Source: Alphaproteobacteria bacterium LSUCC0719 (lineage in GTDB: Bacteria; Pseudomonadota; Alphaproteobacteria; Puniceispirillales; Puniceispirillaceae). Taken from it: a DNA stretch of 64,000 bases. Below the pieces are notes generated by a model. That model was not told the origin of the DNA. It worked only from the letters and a program-made list of their open reading frames with translations, and did not search any database. The stretch covers positions 921,307 to 985,306 of the forward strand of contig JBFPJN010000001.1 of the NCBI GenBank assembly GCA_040839025.1, given 5' to 3'. How positions within the stretch are numbered: the first letter of the stretch is position 1; each line of letters opens with the position of its first letter. Of this stretch, positions 44,105 to 53,262 are shown piece by piece. Made by a program: the position numbers and the translations under genes.

Positions 44105-44725
44105 CTAGTCGCGCGGCAGCGTCTCGGCATAGCCGGGCACATCCGCGGCAAAGGCCGCCAGCCAGTCCACCAGCTGCGGGGCGTGGTCACGCCAGTTCAG
44201 CTGTTGCCGGAAATCAAGATAGTCCAACGCACAGACAAGGGTGATCTCGCCGGCATCGGGCATCGCCCCGTTCCGATATACCGGAGTGCCGACCGTTTCC
44301 AGAACGCGAATGATCTTGTCGCGCTGATAGTCGACAAAACTTTCAACCCGCATTTCGGCCGGCCGGAACCTGCCCTCATAAACCACCAGCAGGGCGGCAT
44401 CGAGCATGCCCACCATCCGCGCCATACGGGTCAGCACGGCAAACCGCTCAGGCCCACCAGCCGGGATGATATGCCCGCCACCGGCAAGTGAGTCGAGATA
44501 TTCCACAATCACCCGACTGTCATACAGCGTGGCGGCATCAGCCTCGCCCTGACCGGGAATGACAAGCGCCGGAATCTTGCCAAGGGGGTTTACCTGACGG
44601 ATGCCGTCATCGGGGTCACCGGTATTTGTCGCGCGAACGTCAATATCGTCAATCTGGCCAAGACAATAGGCGGTGAGCTTGACCATGCGCCCAAAGGGCG
44701 AGGCCGGGGAAGAATAGAGAATCAT
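44105..44725 (-). CDS. Glutathione S-transferase
   Basis: The protein has 206 residues from ATG 44725 (MILYSSPASPFGRMVKL). The N-terminal thioredoxin-like domain has the catalytic-region SPASPF, cis-Pro GKIPALVI and DSRVIVEYLD for glutathione binding. A helical C-terminal domain follows. It resembles the YibF/alphaproteobacterial GSTs. The substrate is unknown. Confidence 0.9.
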   Translation of the reverse strand: MILYSSPASPFGRMVKLTAYCLGQIDDIDVRATNTGDPDDGIRQVNPLGKIPALVIPGQGEADAATLYDSRVIVEYLDSLAGGGHIIPAGGPERFAVLTRMARMVGMLDAALLVVYEGRFRPAEMRVESFVDYQRDKIIRVLETVGTPVYRNGAMPDAGEITLVCALDYLDFRQQLNWRDHAPQLVDWLAAFAADVPGYAETLPRD

Positions 44726-44900
44726 CACGATGTCCTTGCATGAAGCGGTGATATCCCGACGATAGCCGCGATAATGTCGCCGCTCAACCGTCAAGCCGCC
44801 CAACAGCACATTGACGCCGCCGTGGCGGCGGTTTCTAATGTTGCCGGAGATACAACGACATGCCGCCCGTCATGGGCTGTCAGGGCAACAGGAGATGAAG

Positions 44901-45191
44901 ATGAGCAAGGGATACTGGCTGGCCATTTACCGGGCTATTCATGACGAAGACCAACTGGCGGCCTATGCCAAGAAGGCAACGAGTGCGATCGCGGCCGGCG
45001 GTGGTACGTTCCTGTCGCGGGGCATGCCGGTCGAAATGCTTGAAGGCAGCCAGGCGACGCGCACGGTGCTGATTGAATTCCCCAGCGCCCAGGCCGCCAT
45101 CGACACTTACAACAGCGATGCCTATGCCGATGCGCTGGCGACGCTGGGCGATGCCGCAGACCGGGATATCAGGGTTCTCGACGCCCTCTAA
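44901..45191 (+). CDS. DUF1330-family protein
   Basis: The protein has 96 residues from ATG 44901, placed 6 bases after AGGAG. It forms one ferredoxin-like domain: GYWLAIYRAIHDEDQLAAY, GGTFLSRGMPVEMLEG and VLIEFPSAQAAIDTYNSD are typical of DUF1330. The function is unknown. Its 3' end overlaps the convergent dehalogenase stop by four bases. Confidence 0.88.
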   Translation: MSKGYWLAIYRAIHDEDQLAAYAKKATSAIAAGGGTFLSRGMPVEMLEGSQATRTVLIEFPSAQAAIDTYNSDAYADALATLGDAADRDIRVLDAL

Positions 45192-45925
45192 CCACCCGCC
45201 AGCTCGGCCTTGTGGGCCTCAACCATCGCCGCCATGCTGGTATATTGAAAATCATAGGATGGCATGTCACCGGGGTTCATGGTGGCACCGAATCCCTTGT
45301 CCGCATGGCGCCGGTAGATCCAGCAATTCGCCAGCCCGTGACGGTTGGCGGGCGCATGGTCATGAAACATGCTTTCGGCTGTGTGAAGAATGTCCGCCTT
45401 GCCGATGCCAAGCGTCTCAAGCTGGGCCAGCATATAGGTGAAATTGCCGTCATCAGGCTTGTAGCTGCCGACATCCTCGGCCGTGTAAATGGCATCAAAC
45501 GCCACGCCAAGCCTGTTATTGCTGTGCGCAAAGCTGGCATTGTCCACATTCGACAGAATGACCAGCTTGAAATGCTGCTTCAGATAGGCCAGCGCGTCCG
45601 CTGAATCGGCAAAGGCCGGCCAGTCTGCAACCGAGCGGCCATATGCCATCGCCTCGTCCCAGCTGACTGACATGCCCCATTCCTCGGCAAGTCGGCGATA
45701 GACACAGGCAAGAACGTCACTGTAGCGCTTGCCGGGTGTCTGGCGCTGGTGCGTTGATTCCTGCCTTGCATGCGCCTCGAGGATCATATTGCGGTCAAGA
45801 TGTCTGCCGCCATGCGCCGCCACGCGATCGGTCAGTGGCCTGAGGCCGGCGATCATCCCGGATTCCCAGTCAATCAGGGTGCCGTAGCAGTCAAAAGTCA
45901 GCACCGAAAAATCAGACAGCTTCAT
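45188..45925 (-). CDS. Haloacid dehalogenase type II
   Basis: This is a 245-residue HAD hydrolase. Motif I FDCYGTLIDWE supplies the nucleophilic Asp. The cap contains RQTPGKRYSDVLACVYRRLA. Motif II is VILSNVDN, the lysine of motif III is in DVGSYKPDDGNF, and motif IV lies around HTAESMFHDHAPANRHGL. Type II enzymes hydrolyse L-2-haloacids. A relaxed phosphatase role is also possible. Confidence 0.88.
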   Translation of the reverse strand: MKLSDFSVLTFDCYGTLIDWESGMIAGLRPLTDRVAAHGGRHLDRNMILEAHARQESTHQRQTPGKRYSDVLACVYRRLAEEWGMSVSWDEAMAYGRSVADWPAFADSADALAYLKQHFKLVILSNVDNASFAHSNNRLGVAFDAIYTAEDVGSYKPDDGNFTYMLAQLETLGIGKADILHTAESMFHDHAPANRHGLANCWIYRRHADKGFGATMNPGDMPSYDFQYTSMAAMVEAHKAELAGG

Positions 45926-45945
45926 AATGCCACCCCCATTTTGAG

Positions 45946-46995
45946 TTAGACGGACATGGCGCGGCGCGGGGCCTTACCCGAAGCCGGCGTCAAAAAAACA
46001 GGCGATGTATCCGCCTCGCCCTGCATACCGTCGACAAGCGCGGGAAGCGTGGCAAACTGCACGATCAGTTCGCGCGCCAATTGTTCGGCATCGCGTGCCG
46101 CGGCGCCGATGCCGCCACCGGCCCGCATGTCGACCGCTATCACAAGACTTCCCCGCGTCGCCTGTAGCGAAAGGTGGGGTTGCGCGCCGCGCCGCCGCGA
46201 CAACGGGCTGGCAAGGTGTTCATGCACCCGCAACAGCGTCTCGGCAAACCCAAATGTGAACAGCTGTGCCGCCGCGCCTGTATCGGTTGTGGCGATGGTA
46301 AAGATCTCATTGACCTCGTCATGGTCGGCGTCATAACCGGCAATACCATGCTGGCCGGCAACTATCGACGACAGATGGTCAGCCCGACTGTCGGCCCGTG
46401 TCTCCCCCGGCAGCCGGAATGGCAGACTGGTACGAAACACCAGCAGATCCGCCCCGTCATGACCACTCTTTGATGGCCGGTTTGATGGCCGGTCGACAGC
46501 GGCCTCAATCATCCAGATACGGCAATCACCATAGGTTCCGGCATAGGCCGCCATCAGGGTGTAATGCCGATCGGGAAGAATGTTGTCCGTCACCAGATCC
46601 TGCAGGATCACCTCGGCAAAGCCGGCATTGTCGGCTTGTGTCAACAGGTTGGCAAAATGCAGCTCAACGGCACGCCGCACGGCACCCGTTCCCTTGAACG
46701 CCCCCGGCCCATTGACCGGCAACAGCACCATCCAGGTGATGACTGCCACCAGACCCGCCAGTGCCAGGACAAGCATCCGGGTAAGCGACGACACCGGAAA
46801 GCCGAGGCTGACGAGCTGCGCCTGCTGCAACAGAACCACACCGGCAACGCCGACCATACAGCCGGTGATCAGGCTGCCGCCGATGATGCGACGGCGACGG
46901 CGCGCCTCCTCGCGTTCCAGACACGGCACGACTTCCTGTCGCCAGCTGGCGCCAAACCCCTGTTCAGCAGGTGTTTTTTCAACAAAGGACCGCAT
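45946..46995 (-). CDS. Membrane protein of unknown function, possibly DUF3137
   Basis: The protein has about 349 residues from ATG 46995; ATG 47013 and TTG 47031 are alternatives, none with a good ribosome site. A basic cytoplasmic stretch (REEARRRRRI) is followed by two membrane helices (about residues 38-60 and 69-90). A long soluble part follows with DLLVFRTSLPFRLPGETRADS and LLRVHEHLA. The layout resembles DUF3137, but I am not sure. It lies 20 bases from the dehalogenase in the same direction. Confidence 0.65.
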   Translation of the reverse strand: MRSFVEKTPAEQGFGASWRQEVVPCLEREEARRRRRIIGGSLITGCMVGVAGVVLLQQAQLVSLGFPVSSLTRMLVLALAGLVAVITWMVLLPVNGPGAFKGTGAVRRAVELHFANLLTQADNAGFAEVILQDLVTDNILPDRHYTLMAAYAGTYGDCRIWMIEAAVDRPSNRPSKSGHDGADLLVFRTSLPFRLPGETRADSRADHLSSIVAGQHGIAGYDADHDEVNEIFTIATTDTGAAAQLFTFGFAETLLRVHEHLASPLSRRRGAQPHLSLQATRGSLVIAVDMRAGGGIGAAARDAEQLARELIVQFATLPALVDGMQGEADTSPVFLTPASGKAPRRAMSV

Positions 46996-47271
46996 CCCAC
47001 TGTGGTAGCGCATGTGCCGGCTGAAAGACAAGCCTGCTACCGCCGATGCGATGCTGTGATTTCAGCCGGATAAGCCTTGCCCCATTACATTAGATATTGC
47101 TTGTAAAGGTAAATGCACGGAAAACTGCTCCTCCATCGGGCCCGGTCGGCATGCCGGTTCACACCTTGATGCAGATTGTTGTAACCAAAAGGAAAGGGAT
47201 TGGAATTCCGTTCACGACACCAGCTTTGCCAGCCATCCGGCTGCGATGACCGGAACTGATCTGATCTGCCG

Positions 47272-47733
47272 ATGACATTTCCTGACAGAATTGCCTTTCT
47301 GCTTGCCGTCGCGCTGGTATCGGGCCCCGCGACAGCCTCGGCCAGCGACGCATCGCCGGCCATAAACGACATTCATCTGCAATGTGACGGCGAAACCCGA
47401 TCGCGGCTTCTGGCTTTCACGGCCGCAGACCTGAAAATCGAGGAACGACACAAGGCAACACGCCGGATCCGCATCGAAATAGACACTGCAAAGGGCGCCA
47501 CCATCATCGACGCTCCGTCTGACGAAGTGCTGTTCGCGCCCTCGCAATGCGATCTGTCGGCAATGAAGGTGGCCTGCGAGGCACGCGATGATGACGAGCA
47601 TCGCCAGATATTCGTCTCGCGCACCAGCGGCGACACGGTCTTTGAAGGATATAGCCAGACATCGGATGAACGGTCGGCGCTTGTCGTCGAACGCTATCGG
47701 TGCATCAAGGAAAACAGAGAGCTGATCTTCTAG
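47272..47733 (+). CDS. Exported protein of unknown function
   Basis: This 153-residue protein has a signal peptide (MTFPDRIAFLLAVALVSG, cleavage near ASA). The mature part is about 125 residues, with four Cys that could form two disulfides (LQCDGE, SQCDLS, VACEAR, YRCIKE) and mostly beta-strand character. No family is recognised. It is divergent from the 45946 gene across 276 bases, which hold no other gene. Confidence 0.7.
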   Translation: MTFPDRIAFLLAVALVSGPATASASDASPAINDIHLQCDGETRSRLLAFTAADLKIEERHKATRRIRIEIDTAKGATIIDAPSDEVLFAPSQCDLSAMKVACEARDDDEHRQIFVSRTSGDTVFEGYSQTSDERSALVVERYRCIKENRELIF

Positions 47734-47894
47734 ACCGGATCAGATTTCCCTGGCGATCGCAGAACCACAACCGAAGCAAGATTTTTGCCATCGTCACAGC
47801 AACCCCGTGGCCAGGCCTTTGTCCGCTGGATCGGGGATGCGACACAGGGGCTTTACATCGGCAAGCCGTCAATATAATTTACTAATGGTATTTT

Positions 47895-47919
47895 ATTAAA
47901 TTACCGCTATAAATTTAAT
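47895..47919. promoter_or_regulatory. 25-bp dyad just before tetR: probable autoregulatory operator
   Basis: ATTAAATT (47895-47902) and AATTTAAT (47912-47919) are perfect inverted repeats around a nine-base centre. The dyad ends 13 bases before the TetR-family start codon. Size and position fit a TetR-family autorepressor site, although the AT-rich context weakens the argument. Confidence 0.5.
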
Positions 47920-47932
47920 ATGAAACAGAGCC

Positions 47933-48559
47933 ATGACCACCAGACGCGCACGATCTGAAACCGCCAAGGCGGCGCGGCGCGATGAAATCATCGCGGTAAC
48001 ATCCGCACAGCTTGGTGCGCGCGGGATCTACGCTCTGTCGATGCAGGATATCGCCATTGCCTGCAATCTGACAAAACCGGCGCTCTACAATTATTTTCCC
48101 AATCGCGAGGCGCTGTTTCTGGTTATATATCAGAAGCTTGTCCAGCGATGGCTGGCGGATTTCAACCGCTCACTGATGGCCGCGAGCCATCCCCTGCCCC
48201 GTGATGGCTTCAACCGTCTGTTTGTTGAAAGCTTTGCCATGCAGCCACTTCTGCGTCATCTGACAAACCACCTGACCGCCACGATGGCACCAAAGCTGAA
48301 CCCCGCCGCTTTCGCCGGGCTGACAGCCGATACATCCGACCAGCTGGCCGGGCTCGCCACACTGCTTGTGCATTACGGCTATGTGGATAAAAGCGGGGCC
48401 GAGGATCTGTCCTGGGCCTATTACACCATCGTCACCGGTGCCGCGCAGATTGCCGATCAGCCGGACGGTGTGGCAGATACCGGCACCCCGCCCATATCGG
48501 TACCGGAGCGCGCCAGCTTTGTGGCAAATTGCCTTGCCACCCTTGCCTGTCTTCGGTAA
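47933..48559 (+). CDS. TetR-family transcriptional regulator
   Basis: This is a 208-residue regulator. The N-terminal HTH domain (about 18-64) reads RRDEIIAVTSAQLGARGIYALSMQDIAIACNLTKPALYNYFPNREALF (quoted across its length in parts), a canonical TetR pattern. The C-terminal ligand domain is helical. No neighbouring operon in the same direction is evident. It converges on the multicopper oxidase with a 20-base gap. The dyad at its start suggests self-regulation. Confidence 0.9.
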   Translation: MTTRRARSETAKAARRDEIIAVTSAQLGARGIYALSMQDIAIACNLTKPALYNYFPNREALFLVIYQKLVQRWLADFNRSLMAASHPLPRDGFNRLFVESFAMQPLLRHLTNHLTATMAPKLNPAAFAGLTADTSDQLAGLATLLVHYGYVDKSGAEDLSWAYYTIVTGAAQIADQPDGVADTGTPPISVPERASFVANCLATLACLR

Positions 48560-48579
48560 CCCCCGGCGCAGACAGGCCG

Positions 48580-49965
48580 TCAGCCGATGCTGATCACACC
48601 ACCCATCCCGGCTGCATGATGTTCCATCATATGGCAATGGAACAGCCACAGACCCGGATTGTCGGCAACAAATACCAGATCAGCAACCTCACCCGGGGCC
48701 ATCAGATAGGTGTCACGAAGCACATCACGCGCGACATCGCCGAATTCGCGCGATTTCACCCAGAAATGCTGCCCGTGAAGATGCATCGCATGCTCCCATC
48801 TTGTGTCATTGCGAACGCGCAGAATGGCCACTTCGCCAAGGGACAGATCGGCAAGCATGTGGTCATAGCCACCAACCACACCGTTGAAGGCCCATAATTT
48901 CGAATGGTCACGGGCAAGCTGTCGAAGCGGCAGCATCTCGCCCTCGAACATGGCGGAATCGAGATTGCCCATCGCCCCGCCCTGCATATGGATGTCGATC
49001 ACACGCGCCCCGGCGGTGTCCGGGCGGTCATACCAGGTCGTGCCGACCGGCACGGGGCCCGCCGGCATGTCATCCTGCGCGGCGACAAGGCGTGCGGCGC
49101 TGACGGCATCTGCGGTGCTGACCTCTTCAAGGCGTGTGATGCCCTTGGCAAGCTTGACCATGATGTCGACCCGCTGTGCCGGCGCCACGCGGATGGATTC
49201 GGCCTCGAACGGCGTGCAGGGCGCGCCATCCAGCGCGACAACCCGCATTGGCAGCAGATTGTCGAGGCGGAAGGTCAGCGTTCGCGCATTGGCGGCATTG
49301 ATCAGACGCAGGCGTACCGGTCCCGCCGCCACCTGGATGTCGGGATCGGTCGCGCCATTCACAGTCAGCCAGTTGCCGAGCCGCCCCTGATGCGACCAGT
49401 CCATGAGCGAGCCAAAACTGTCTTCGTGAATCTGGTAATCCTCATCAAGGCGCCAGTCATCGGCGACAAGCGTGATATCACGCGGCCCGGCGGCCTGGTC
49501 CGCCTCACGCACGATCAGCGGGCCGTAGAGCCCCCGCGCCAGCTGCTCCCATCCCTTGTTGTGGGCGTGGTACCAGAATGTCCCCGCATCACGCAGCGGG
49601 AACCGATAGGTAAAGCTGTCTCCCGGCTCGATGGCAGACTGGGTCAGGTCCGGCACCCCGTCCATCTCGTTCAGGTTGCGGATGCCGTGCCAGTGCATCG
49701 TGGTCGGCACTTCCAGATTGTTCAGGAACTCGACCTCGATCTCCTCACCGCGGACACCCTCGATCAGCGGGCCTGGCGAAGTGCCGCCATAGAGCCACAG
49801 ATCCGTCGCCGGGCGGTCGGCCGGACCAAGGTGCCGGGCTGCCGGTGCGGCGGTAACGGCATAGCGGCGCACGCCGGCCGCACGCGATGGTAGCGGCAGT
49901 GCTGTCATCATGGTTGCCATAACACCGGCATTGATACCGGCCTTGATAAAGCTTCGTCTTTTCAT
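48580..49965 (-). CDS. Multicopper oxidase (CueO/laccase-like), Tat-exported
   Basis: This 461-residue periplasmic oxidase has a twin-arginine leader (MKRRSFIKAG). All copper motifs are present: HWHG, FWYHAHNKG, HLHGQHFWV and HCHMMEHHAAGM, the last supplying the type 1 and type 3 ligands, with an axial Met. CueO-like enzymes oxidise Cu(I) and protect the periplasm. It lacks an obvious Met-rich insert. It overlaps copD by four bases and is last in the operon driven by the CueR-type promoter. Confidence 0.95.
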   Translation of the reverse strand: MKRRSFIKAGINAGVMATMMTALPLPSRAAGVRRYAVTAAPAARHLGPADRPATDLWLYGGTSPGPLIEGVRGEEIEVEFLNNLEVPTTMHWHGIRNLNEMDGVPDLTQSAIEPGDSFTYRFPLRDAGTFWYHAHNKGWEQLARGLYGPLIVREADQAAGPRDITLVADDWRLDEDYQIHEDSFGSLMDWSHQGRLGNWLTVNGATDPDIQVAAGPVRLRLINAANARTLTFRLDNLLPMRVVALDGAPCTPFEAESIRVAPAQRVDIMVKLAKGITRLEEVSTADAVSAARLVAAQDDMPAGPVPVGTTWYDRPDTAGARVIDIHMQGGAMGNLDSAMFEGEMLPLRQLARDHSKLWAFNGVVGGYDHMLADLSLGEVAILRVRNDTRWEHAMHLHGQHFWVKSREFGDVARDVLRDTYLMAPGEVADLVFVADNPGLWLFHCHMMEHHAAGMGGVISIG

Positions 49966-50864
49966 CCCATGTCCCCCAATGGCAGGGTCAGTGACGTTGT
50001 CAGCAAACTGCTCATCACCAGTATCGCCAGCGCCGCCAGAATTTCGTGATCGATCGTCCGGCGCAGCCTCGTCGCTGCCGAAAGATCACCTGCCTGAAGC
50101 GCCGGCACAATGTGAAACCTGTTCCGCGCCGCCAACCCCAGAAGGCCTGCCACAAGCAGTATTTTGACAAGCAGCGCCCTCCCATAGCCGGTGGTCAGCA
50201 ACGCCGTGACCGATCCCAGCAAAAGCGCCGCATAGGCCACGCCCGCAACAATCAGCACCGCAACCACATGCTGGGCGATGCGACCGAATCTGTCGGCGAC
50301 ATCGGCAAGCACCAATGCCTGATCCGCATCACCCGCCGCGCCGCACATCTGGCGCAATGGCAGTAATGCCCCAAGCCAGAAGGCCACGCCGCCAAGATGC
50401 AGCGCCAGCAGCACGCCCGTGATGGCACCCTGCATCGTTGCATGACCGACAACGGTCAGCGACAGCAACACCGTCGCCGCGGCAACGACCCGCGCCGACA
50501 GCTCGCCGCGCGCCTTGACCCTGTTGATGACGGTGATCATCGCAAAGCCGATCCCCGCCACCACGCTCGACAGGCCAAGCGGCGATTTGATGACCAGATC
50601 CAGCAGCACCGGATCAACCGCGCTGGCAAGATCCCCGCCAAGACTTCCCGCCGCCACCGCCAGCCGCGCCCCGACAAGGACAAGCCCCGCCCAGGCCGCG
50701 ACGGCAACCAGCAGACTGACAAAGCGCTGCGTCTGTTCCGGCATCTGACGACGGAACAGCAGCTCGAAAATCAGCCCCCCGGCGGCCAGGAACATCGCCA
50801 GATACAGACCGAATTTGGTCAGCGGCCTCAGGACGTCCCAGATCTCGAACATCTGCCAGCTCAC
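49962..50864 (-). CDS. copD: Copper resistance protein CopD
   Basis: This 300-residue inner-membrane protein has about eight helices. Conserved segments include VVAGIGFAMITVI, LHLGGVAFWLGALLPL and the C-terminal DHEILAALAILVMSSLLTTS. CopD is believed to move copper across the inner membrane together with CopC. Its start overlaps the copC stop (4 bases), and its stop overlaps the oxidase start. Confidence 0.92.
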   Translation of the reverse strand: MSWQMFEIWDVLRPLTKFGLYLAMFLAAGGLIFELLFRRQMPEQTQRFVSLLVAVAAWAGLVLVGARLAVAAGSLGGDLASAVDPVLLDLVIKSPLGLSSVVAGIGFAMITVINRVKARGELSARVVAAATVLLSLTVVGHATMQGAITGVLLALHLGGVAFWLGALLPLRQMCGAAGDADQALVLADVADRFGRIAQHVVAVLIVAGVAYAALLLGSVTALLTTGYGRALLVKILLVAGLLGLAARNRFHIVPALQAGDLSAATRLRRTIDHEILAALAILVMSSLLTTSLTLPLGDMG

Positions 50865-51214
50865 CGCGGCGCGACGGTGAAGGAAAAACGCCCCTTGATC
50901 ACATGGCCATCTTCGCCCATCGCCCGCCAGCTGGCGGTGTAGCGCCCACCCGCAAGCGGCGGCAGCACAACAACATGGTCGACCGCCTCGACCATCAGAT
51001 GCGCGTCATCAAGGTCGATATCCGCCCCACCCTCGTCACGGACAAGATCAAACCTGATCAGCCGCGAGGCGTCGCGAAACCGCATTTCGATGGTCGTCGG
51101 TGCCGTTGCCAGCTGCGCGCCATCAGCCGGCGTGACGGATGTCAGCGGCGAATGCGCCCGTGCCGCAACGCTCAGGAACAGGCCGGTGAACAGAGACAGG
51201 AGAAATCGCGTCAT
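50861..51214 (-). CDS. copC: Periplasmic copper-binding protein CopC
   Basis: The protein has 117 residues from ATG 51214, with a signal peptide cleaved after AARA so that the mature protein begins HSPLTSVTPADGA. The mature N-terminal His is the copper ligand in this family. The second copper-site motif is EDGHVIKGRFSF, and ADIDLDDAH supplies acidic residues. It is co-translated with copD. Confidence 0.94.
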   Translation of the reverse strand: MTRFLLSLFTGLFLSVAARAHSPLTSVTPADGAQLATAPTTIEMRFRDASRLIRFDLVRDEGGADIDLDDAHLMVEAVDHVVVLPPLAGGRYTASWRAMGEDGHVIKGRFSFTVAPR

Positions 51215-51230
51215 GATCCGGTCTTCCCGC

Positions 51231-51677
51231 CTAGTGGCATGCCTTGCCAAGCGCCTTCAGACGCCAGTAATTATAGGGAAGCGGTGCCAGAAACCCCGCC
51301 AGCAGCATGATCGGCACCGCCCACCATGTCAGGATCGCACCGCCCGTCAGCAGCACATCGGTGACATTCATCGCCGCCTCCATGCCGATCATCGAGATCA
51401 GCGACATGCCAAGCGCCGTCTTCAGCGCCAGACGCAGCGGCATCTGGCGCGACAGGATCACCGTTTCCAGAATGATCGAGGTCAGCAGCCCATTCATGAT
51501 GGCAAGCGACATGATCGCCCAGACAGGCCACGGAATGCCGGTAACCTGAAAGAACAAAATCGTGCCAAGATCACCGATCGCGCAGCCAAGAAGGCACCAT
51601 GAGGTGTTGTAGGACGCGCGCCGCCATGTATGGCGGCACCGCCAGCTGATTCCCAATGTCGATGTAATTGCTGTCAT
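51231..51677 (-). CDS. DUF4396 membrane protein, first gene of the copper operon
   Basis: The protein has 148 residues from ATG 51677 (GGAGG 6 bases upstream), with about four membrane helices. SYNTSWCLLGCAIGDLGTI near the N-terminus, with two Cys three residues apart, and MEAAMNVTD in the middle are characteristic of DUF4396. The function is unknown. Position directly behind a CueR-type promoter and before copC suggests copper handling, possibly transport or insertion. Confidence 0.85.
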   Translation of the reverse strand: MTAITSTLGISWRCRHTWRRASYNTSWCLLGCAIGDLGTILFFQVTGIPWPVWAIMSLAIMNGLLTSIILETVILSRQMPLRLALKTALGMSLISMIGMEAAMNVTDVLLTGGAILTWWAVPIMLLAGFLAPLPYNYWRLKALGKACH

Positions 51678-51697
51678 CTTGACCTCCACATGCCCCC

Positions 51698-51728
51698 TAT
51701 GTAAGCCTTCCCCCAAGGGGAAGGTAAA
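51698..51728 (-). promoter_or_regulatory. CueR-type operator-promoter of the copper operon
   Basis: On the minus strand, -35 TTTACC (51723-51728) and -10 TACATA (51698-51703) are 19 bases apart, the over-long spacing that MerR-family activators correct. The spacer holds the perfect dyad CCTTCCCC (51706-51713) and GGGGAAGG (51717-51724). It lies between the divergent cueR and DUF4396 genes. Confidence 0.85.
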
Positions 51729-51776
51729 GCCCCTTCCCGTGGAAAGACCGCCTTGTGGCACGAAAGGATCATGTGG

Positions 51777-52169
51777 ATGCAGATTGGTGAAGCGGCGCGG
51801 CGCGCCGGCCTGACGGTAAAGACGGTGCGGTACTATGCAAATATCGGCATGGTCACACCGCATCAGGATCCGGCCACCGGATATCGCAATTATGGCGATG
51901 ATGACGTGGCAAAGCTGCAATTTGTCGGCAAGGCCCGCAAGTTCGATTTTTCGGTCGAGGAATGCCGCGAGCTGCTGATGCTGTATGAGGACCGCAACCG
52001 GCCAAGCCGCGAGGTCAAGGCGCTGACACTGAAGAAGATCGGCGAGATCGACACACGGCTTGCCGAACTGCAGTCACTGAAAGACGAGCTGTCGGGGCTG
52101 GCATCGGCCTGTGATGGTGACAACCGCCCCGACTGCCCGATCCTGAACGCGCTGAGCGGGGGTGGGTGA
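51777..52169 (+). CDS. cueR: Copper efflux regulator, MerR family
   Basis: The protein has 130 residues from ATG 51777 (MQIGEAARRAG), with AAAGGA 8 bases before it. The HTH is GLTVKTVRYYANIGMV, followed by a coiled dimerisation helix. The metal loop is ACDGDNRPDCP with Cys112 and Cys120, and Ser77 is in NRPSREV. All three positions coincide with those that make E. coli CueR specific for Cu(I)/Ag(I)/Au(I). It probably represses and activates the divergent operon from the shared spacer. Confidence 0.93.
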   Translation: MQIGEAARRAGLTVKTVRYYANIGMVTPHQDPATGYRNYGDDDVAKLQFVGKARKFDFSVEECRELLMLYEDRNRPSREVKALTLKKIGEIDTRLAELQSLKDELSGLASACDGDNRPDCPILNALSGGG

Positions 52170-52293
52170 CGGCTGTGTTGCCAATTGAATTTAATGGTTT
52201 ATTTACAATTTCTTCACGAAATTGAAAGCATGGCCAAAAGAGGTTAAACCCCTCAGTCTGTCCTGAAAACCTTATTCAAAGGGGTGATCGGAC

Positions 52294-53226
52294 ATGACAG
52301 CACCATCCCAGCCTTCGCTGCTCTCGGATCTGAAAACGGGACTTGAGATCGGCAAGTGGCCGCTTGCTGTGAGTGCGGTGACTGTTGTGACTGCTGACAT
52401 TCTATATTTTGTAAACGCCAACCTTTTCAAGGGAGACGCGCGTGCATTGCCGACAGAAGGAGGCGATGCGCCACTGAGTTTCTTCCTGATTTCAGGGGCA
52501 TTATTTTGCCTTCATATTCTTGCGCTGTTCCTTGGCTATTGCTGGCTCTTGACAAGATGGCTGAGTACCGAATTTGGCACCAGTGAGCAACAGCCATCGA
52601 AATCCCACTTTCGCTATGTGGCAATCCAACAGGGGCTTGCCGCGCTGTGGGGCCTGGCGACGTTCTTCCTGATTGGACTTGTGACATCCTACCTCACTCT
52701 GAACCTAATATTCATTCCATTGATTAAAACATTTTTTCTGAAATCAGACAGTCCAGCCTATTTGGGTATTCTGATTGCCATTCCGGCATTGCTGGCTGTC
52801 GCCTTCACAATCCATTTTCTAGGGGTCTATGTTTATGTTCGTTTGTCTACCGGTGTCGGCATCGCGGCGAGAACGGTGACGCGGATAAAATTCAGGGAGG
52901 CATTCGCACGATGTGCAGAGATTGCGCCGCAGGGGTCTGTGAGCCGCACCGCAGCCCGGATCACCGGATATCTGTTTCTTTACATTCCGGCCATTTTATC
53001 TTTGGAAATCGGCCTCGCATGGTTGCTCTGGCCGGAAGCTGTCATCATCGGGTTCGATGGTGGATTTTCTATTACCATCGATACAGATTTGACACCATTT
53101 ACCTTAAATCTGTTGGTGGTAATCCTGAATGCCATTGTCATCACCTGCCTCGGTGCCTTCGTTGCAGCAACACTTGTCAGACATATCAGACGATTTGATC
53201 CAAAAGCCATATTGGCCAACCGCTAA
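52294..53226 (+). CDS. Multi-pass membrane protein of unknown function
   Basis: This 310-residue protein has about six hydrophobic helices (around residues 24-42, 62-90, 112-142, 155-180, 225-250 and 270-300). No transporter or enzyme motif is recognised. Its GC content and codon choice are lower than those of the neighbours, hinting at recent acquisition. AAGGGG lies 9 bases before the start. A near-CtrA box (TTAA-N7-TTTA at 52191-52205) lies upstream. Confidence 0.7.
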   Translation: MTAPSQPSLLSDLKTGLEIGKWPLAVSAVTVVTADILYFVNANLFKGDARALPTEGGDAPLSFFLISGALFCLHILALFLGYCWLLTRWLSTEFGTSEQQPSKSHFRYVAIQQGLAALWGLATFFLIGLVTSYLTLNLIFIPLIKTFFLKSDSPAYLGILIAIPALLAVAFTIHFLGVYVYVRLSTGVGIAARTVTRIKFREAFARCAEIAPQGSVSRTAARITGYLFLYIPAILSLEIGLAWLLWPEAVIIGFDGGFSITIDTDLTPFTLNLLVVILNAIVITCLGAFVAATLVRHIRRFDPKAILANR

Positions 53227-53262
53227 TCGTCAGCACCCGTACAACATCCAGTTCTGACGCCC

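Noticed and set aside
20124..47108. Similar sequences TACATTAGATTTCGCTT (20127) and TACATTAGATATTGCTT (47091) as a shared promoter motif
   Set aside because: Only two copies, with different distances and orientation relative to genes; no -35 at a suitable spacing.
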